A stretch of DNA of 64,000 nt from Naematelia aurantialba (taxonomy: Eukaryota; Basidiomycota; Tremellomycetes; Tremellales; Naemateliaceae), in the NCBI GenBank assembly GCA_021527695.1, contig JAKFAO010000001.1:2170001-2234000 (forward strand), given 5' to 3'. Positions 59,225 through 64,000 of this stretch are shown in pieces (positions within the stretch are counted from its first letter, which is position 1; every line of letters starts with the position of its first letter). The notes below the pieces were generated by a model, which searched no databases, was not told the origin of the DNA, and saw nothing but the letters and a program-made list of their open reading frames with translations. The position numbers and the translations under genes were made by a program.

Positions 59225-59945
59225 ATGGCCCGTACCAAGCAGACCGCACGAAAGTCCACCGGTGGCAAGGCGCCCCGCAAGCAGCGTGAGTGCTCCCTTG
59301 TCTCCATCGTGCCCGCTCCCACTCGACGTCTATCACTGGCCGTCCTATGATGTGTTAGGCGATGGCCGTCCTATGATGCGCTGTGTCTATATGATGCGAT
59401 ACGCGTCTAGAGGTCGATGCTGACCGCCGCAGTCGCCACCAAGGCCGCCCGCAAGCAGACCACCACGGCCGGCGCCACCGGCGGTGTCAAGAAGCCCCAC
59501 AGGTACAGGCCCGGTACCGTCGCCCTCCGAGAGATCCGTCGATACCAGAAGTCGACCGAGCTCCTCATCCGCAAGCTCCCCTTCCAGCGTCTCGTCCGTG
59601 AGATTGCCCAGGACTTCAAGGTGGGTCTTCTTCAGAAACCTTCATACATATATATATACCTCCCCTCTTCTTTCCATCGTGACGACAACTGCCCGTCACT
59701 GGCGCGTCATCACTTGTCATCTTGTCGCCTGGTTGTGCATTGTCATCCTTTGTTGCATATGCTGACAACCCCAGACCGACCTGCGATTCCAGTCGTCGGC
59801 CGTCATGGCCCTCCAGGAGGCGTCCGAGGCCTACCTCGTCTCCCTGTTCGAGGACACCAACCTTGCCGCCATCCACGCCAAGCGCGTGACCATCCAGGCC
59901 AAGGACCTCTCCCTTGCCCGCCGCCTCCGTGGCGAGCGCTCGTAA
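59225..59945 (+). CDS. HHT: Histone H3 with a divergent K27 region
   Basis: Core histone. Three exons encode 139 residues including Met, three more than usual. [20 protein letters not shown] is canonical (K4, K9, S10, K14, K18 present). After an intron of about 145 nt, LATKAARK is followed by [13 protein letters not shown] where most H3s have SAPATGGVKK: K27 is kept, S28 is Gln, and three residues are added. The core [38 protein letters not shown] and, after a second intron, [20 protein letters not shown] is canonical. The end [19 protein letters not shown] differs from the common VTIQPKDIQLARRIRGERA. The strictly conserved core rules out CENP-A. Whether this is the only H3 gene cannot be judged here. 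Confidence 0.96.
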
Positions 59946-60554
59946 GCGCCTGCTAGGGTCTCTGTCCCCTTGTGACGATCTTTCTACGACGATCACCACA
60001 CGAGGGACAGCGGCGACATCGACGGCGACGGCGACGGCGATGATGAAGGAGTGAAGAGGTGATGGTGGTGAGGAGGAGCCTTTATACTTCGATTTGCTTT
60101 GTTACCTTTATAGCGCGCCGGCTTTTACGATGCAGCCTGGCCCTTTGTTCTACAGTACCGCTTGCGCGCTGGTGGTAGTGACTCGTGCCCGGCGCATAGC
60201 TTGCAACGGTATCCAGTCGGCTGAAGAGCGAGCTGAGTCTCAAATTTGACTCGGAGACATCTTCGTTCTTCCTGCCACTCTGGTTGCTCTGAATTCGTGA
60301 ATGAGACTGGCGTTTCGTTGGTCGTGAGTGAGATCCACAACGAGGCAGCAGCTGTAATGATGCATACCCCGACAACCCCGCCCCGCGAGACTACGCACTA
60401 CACCTGGTGCAACTATGCAACTATGCAACTAGCTCACTCCTGGCGACCCTGCTTACACCGGGCCCACCTGCTCTAATGCAACTCGCTTCACCTTGCCCAC
60501 TCGCTCACACAACCCACTCGCTCACACCGCCCACTCGCTCACACAGCCCCTCGC
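59946..60554. other. Convergent intergenic region, H3 and THS1
   Basis: About 610 bp of 3' flanks; a 17-bp repeat array lies near the right end. No gene is supported. Confidence 0.6.
60496..60546. repeat. 17-bp tandem repeat (3 copies) beyond the THS1 stop
   Basis: Three copies of cccactcgctcacacNN in direct succession, ending about 10 bp before the THS1 stop codon (on the minus strand, just downstream of it). Confidence 0.9.
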
Positions 60555-63483
60555 CTACACCTGGTCCAACTTGCTCACCGCCGACTTCATTTCCTTGAGC
60601 CTCAACATCTTCTCCAGCGCGACCTCGACCTTGACCGTCTCTTCTCTCCCTTGGACCTCGTCGTCCCTCTGCCTGATGTTGACTGCTTGCGCCTGGAGCT
60701 CGTCCTGTCCCACCACTGCGCCCGTCAGCGACGATACTCTACTTGACTCTACGTCCCGCGTCGCGTGATGTGCTACGTGACGCAGGCCGCCAGCCCTCGT
60801 CCATACAGGAGCCCAAGCCAGAGTAGGGATAGTAGCAAGCAGAGACACCAGCTAACGTACCCATGATAAAGTTCCACTGCGCCGTCTGGGCATTCCGAAT
60901 CTTCTTGTTCAGGGTATTATCAGACAGGTCCGCCTCGGCATACAGCCCCGCATCCCAGCACCGCTTCGCGACCTGCGTCGCGTAGTCCTTGAACGGCGCT
61001 GCCACCGGAATGACCACGACCTGTCTCGGCGAGAGCCAGAACGGCCACTTGCCCGCTGTCGACTCGGTGACGATCGCGATGAAGCGCTCGATAGAGCCCA
61101 GGATCGCACGGTGGATCATCACCGGCCGGTGGAATTGGCCGCCGGCACCAGCTGCGCCGCCGACCGGATCGGGCCCGCGGTATTTCAGGTCAAAGCGTTC
61201 AGGCAGGTTGAAGTCCAGCTACGACACCGATAACGTGAGCAAGGCAAGGGGAGAAATGGGCTGGTACGGGCGGGACTGGATGGATTGGATGGACATGAGA
61301 TGGACAAGATCAACCAACCTGGATGGTGCCGCACTGCCAGTGCCGTTTCAGCGCGTCGGTAAGCTGAAAGTCCAGCTTGGGTCCGTAGAACGCAGCGTCC
61401 TCCTCGTTGATATGCCACTTGCCCGGCATCTGCTTCTCCAGCACATCCCGCAGCGTCGCTTCTGCCTTGTTCCACACGTTCAGATCGCCCACCCACTTCT
61501 TCGGGTTCCGCGTAGACAGCCCGACCTTGAACGTGAATCCAAATGGCTCGTACACGGCCTTCAAGAAATCAAAAGAACTTTGGATCTCGGCTTCCACCTG
61601 ATCGACCGTGCAGAATATGTGTGCTGCAGACCCGTCAGCTCGTCTCGAGTCTACCGACCTTGGATGGAGGGTGTTGGAACTCACCGTCGTCCTGGACAAA
61701 GCGCCGGACGCGCGAGAGTCCTGACAGGGCACCACTGGCTTCGTTACGGTGCAAAACACCAAATTCCGCAAATCGCAGCGGGAGCTCGCGATACGATCGT
61801 TCGCGAGAATCAAACATGACGCAGTGGCCGGGACAGTTCATCGGCTTGAGCCCGAATTGCTCCTCATCGACTTTGAGCTGGAACATGTCTTCGGAGTAAT
61901 TTTGCCAGTGACCCGATGTCTGCCAAAGCTTTGAGTTGAACATGTTTGGAGATCCCACTGCTCGAGGTCAGCGGGACAGGATCGCTTAAGGGTGAAGCCG
62001 GACTGACCTTCTGAGAACCCTCGTTTGTGGTATTCGTTCTTGATGAACGCTACAAGCGTATTGTAGATCCGCATACCCATCGGTAGGAAGAATGCGCTGC
62101 CCGGGCTGAGCTCGCTGAACATCCACAGCTCTTGCTCCTTGCCGATCTTCCTGTGATCTCGCTTGGCAGCTTCCTCGAGGTATTTTTTGTAATCGGTCAT
62201 CTGCTTCGAGTCGGGGAACGACATGCCGTACACTCGCTGGAACGTGTCGTTCTTGGCGTCACCGAGAAAGTAGGACGAAGAGTTCTGAACTGGCATCAGC
62301 AACAGTGCTCTCTGGTTGTTTTCGGGACTCGAGACTCACTTTGGTGACTGCCAAAGACTTGATTCGTCCAGTGTGGGGCACATGCGGGCCAAGACAGAGA
62401 TCGATCAACGGTCCACACCTGTACACTGTCGACGAGGTCCCATCCGGAACTTTGTCGTTGATGTAGTACTGCTTGTATTTGTTGTACTGTATTGGTCAGC
62501 ATGTCGTCCTCATTAACCGAGTATCGCCAACCTTGAACATCTCGAGCAAGACCTCCTTTGGCAACTCGAGTCTCTCAAACGGCTGCTTCTCCTTGACCGC
62601 CTTTTTGCACACATCCTCGATCCCAGGATAGTCGTCCTGTCCAATCGTCCTGCCGCCTGCCAAGCTCATGTCGTAAAAGAACCCTCCCTCTTCCAGAGGC
62701 GGCCCGTAACCGAGACAACACCCATCGTACCGCCTCTCGCATGCTTCTCCGAGAACATGGGCGGACGAATGCCAGAAGACCTGACGAGCCTCGTAGTTGT
62801 TATCGGGCGAATCGAAATCCAGCAAGGCCAGTCGGCAAGACGCCTCGAGGGGTCGGTTCAGATCCCACAGCTCCTGGTTGTTCACCTTGGCAATGATGAT
62901 CCGGTCGGCGAGCGAAGTGGAAATGCCCTTGGCGACGGACAGGGGCGTCGTCTCCCATGAAGTTCCCTCGATCTCCTTTCCATCCGGGAGGGTGATAGTG
63001 ATAGGTTCTCGCGGTTGTTCTGCGCGTCACTTAGCGCACAACCTATCACAGCCGAGTGGACGACTCACCAGAAACCCATTTGTCGTATTTGACCTTGTAC
63101 TCGTCGTAGATTTTGATTCTTGCTTCGAAAAACTCGGGCGGGGGAGACAGCTCCAGTGGCTCGGATCCACCGCTCTTCTTCTCCTTCTTGTCCTTGGCTT
63201 TGCCCTCTTTTGGCTTTGCCTCCTTTGGATTCGGCCCGTTCGCAGGAGGAAGAGGCGAGGTGAGGTCACGAGCGGGGGCTGCTGGCTCAGAGGTGGAAGT
63301 GACGGGGTGAGGAGCTGTAGACAGGCCTGCTTGGGCGGACATGGCTCGGAATTGATGTGGTTGGACGAGAGGGCGAGGGTTGCACTGGTCGGAAAGCGCT
63401 GTGGGGTTCAGGAGCCCGGGGACGCGGCTGCAAGGTCGTCTCAGAGAGTGTAAGACTGCCAAGTGTGAAGAGCGAAGGTGCAT
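60555..63483 (-). CDS. THS1: Threonyl-tRNA synthetase, possibly cytosolic and mitochondrial from two starts
   Basis: Class II synthetase charging tRNA-Thr. The cytosolic start is the ATG at 63342 ([20 protein letters not shown], Lys-rich extension). An in-frame ATG at 63483 adds 47 residues beginning [20 protein letters not shown], basic and nearly without acidic residues, as in a mitochondrial presequence. Domains: TGS ([16 protein letters not shown]), editing domain with [10 protein letters not shown] and [18 protein letters not shown], catalytic core with [16 protein letters not shown], the zinc-binding MNCPGHC, motif 2 near [38 protein letters not shown], motif 3 [14 protein letters not shown], and anticodon-binding domain ([20 protein letters not shown]). 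The last exon reads [19 protein letters not shown] and ends AVSKLDQV. All editing and catalytic motifs look intact. Confidence 0.94.
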
Positions 63484-63757
63484 GTACGTCCGTCGGACGT
63501 CGTTGGATGCAAATGGCTCTTCGACTCGAGCGCACACTTTCTGAAACTCGCTGAACCGTTTGATCCAACCACCGCGCCTATTTTGTATCAAATTAGGCTC
63601 ACCTGGTTTCAGCGCGCCTAAAATCTCCGACAGAGAATCGCGCAGCGTCTAGACTTTCAGGAGCGAGTGCTACTCTACTTGCTGTATCCATTTGCGCAGG
63701 TGTCACGAACCCGCCGCACGACGAGGCAGCGAGTACGGTCAACCCAAGGCCATCAAC
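63484..63757. promoter_or_regulatory. Divergent promoter, THS1 and the right-edge gene
   Basis: Up to 416 bp if the shorter THS1 start (63342) is used; no TATA box evident. Confidence 0.4.
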
Positions 63758-64000
63758 ATGTCCGATCATGTTGCGACAGAGAGCCGGACGGTGGTGATTG
63801 TCGGTCAAGGGTGAGATCCTGGCGAGAGTGATGCAATGTGCTGTACTTACTCTTGCTCGTAGCGGTGTACAAACCGACATCGACCTAGATACGCTAGGGG
63901 ACGAGGAGATTGCCAATGTCATTCCTGAACTCCTGGCGGACTATGCTGCGGAAGTACGGGACTGGACGTTGCTGTCTGGCGAACACTGGCGGCAGGGCAG
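63758..64000 (+). CDS. Start of a gene running off the right edge, possibly CTR9 (Paf1 complex)
   Basis: Exon 1 (63758-63810) reads MSDHVATESRTVVIVGQ; a 52-nt intron (63811-63862) with a good donor (gtgaga) and acceptor (gtag) joins it to GVQTDIDLDTLGDEEIANVI, then PELLADYAAEVRDWTLLSGE and HWRQG at the window edge. The pattern of a short acidic IDLD..L segment followed by a helix and W..L...W/YxRxG resembles the beginning of Ctr9, a TPR protein of the Paf1 transcription elongation complex. Only about 65 residues are visible, so the name is tentative; another TPR protein would fit as well. Confidence 0.4.

Noticed and set aside
59225..59945. Centromeric H3 (CENP-A)
   Set aside because: The core helices are canonical H3 and the first 27 tail residues are unchanged; CENP-A diverges strongly in both.

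Overview
The window is nuclear DNA of an intron-rich fungus. Almost every gene is a conserved eukaryotic protein split by many introns of about 48-60 nt, with GT-AG borders and a CTGAC/CTGAT-like branch site close to the acceptor. Intron density, the chromatin and trafficking gene set, and the bifunctional biotin gene suggest a basidiomycete yeast, probably Tremellomycetes; that placement is inference. I see no transposon, CRISPR array, tRNA, rRNA or bacterial-type operon.

Layout, left to right: separase (ESP1, minus, C-terminal half off the left edge); RPB10 (plus, six tiny exons); a Rpn14/PAAF1 WD-repeat protein (minus); a Cdc15/Imp2-type F-BAR-SH3 protein with a polyQ tract (minus); a fused biotin gene BioD-BioA (plus); VPS16 (minus); ATG2 (plus); GSK-3 kinase (plus, with a 32-copy 10-bp minisatellite in an intron); PET117 (minus); conventional kinesin (plus); class II fructose-bisphosphate aldolase FBA1 (plus, with 12-nt and 6-nt microexons); SEH1 (minus); SEC24 (plus, carrying an N-terminal WW domain); TRM8 (minus); an expanded mS38/COX24-like mitoribosomal protein (plus); two histone H2B genes (minus) and H2A (plus) around a divergent promoter with a long inverted repeat; UTP7 (minus); histone H3 with an unusual K27 region (plus); threonyl-tRNA synthetase (minus, possibly dual-targeted); and at the right edge the start of a plus-strand gene that may be CTR9.

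No single pathway links the genes. Local groupings are the histone block (50.7-54.1 kb plus H3 at 59.2 kb), the divergent SEH1/SEC24 pair and the divergent TRM8/mS38 pair. Several introns and 3' flanks hold perfect short tandem arrays with 7-, 9-, 10-, 12-, 17-, 29- or about 37-bp units.

The observations most worth following are the WW-Sec24 fusion (with a GC-AG intron inside the WW domain), the H3 tail with three extra residues and no serine after K27, the 6-nt aldolase microexon, the histone promoter inverted repeat, and exons consisting only of a start or a stop codon. All gene models come from reading the sequence and family conservation by eye; splice sites were chosen to keep conserved motifs in frame and were not tested against transcripts.
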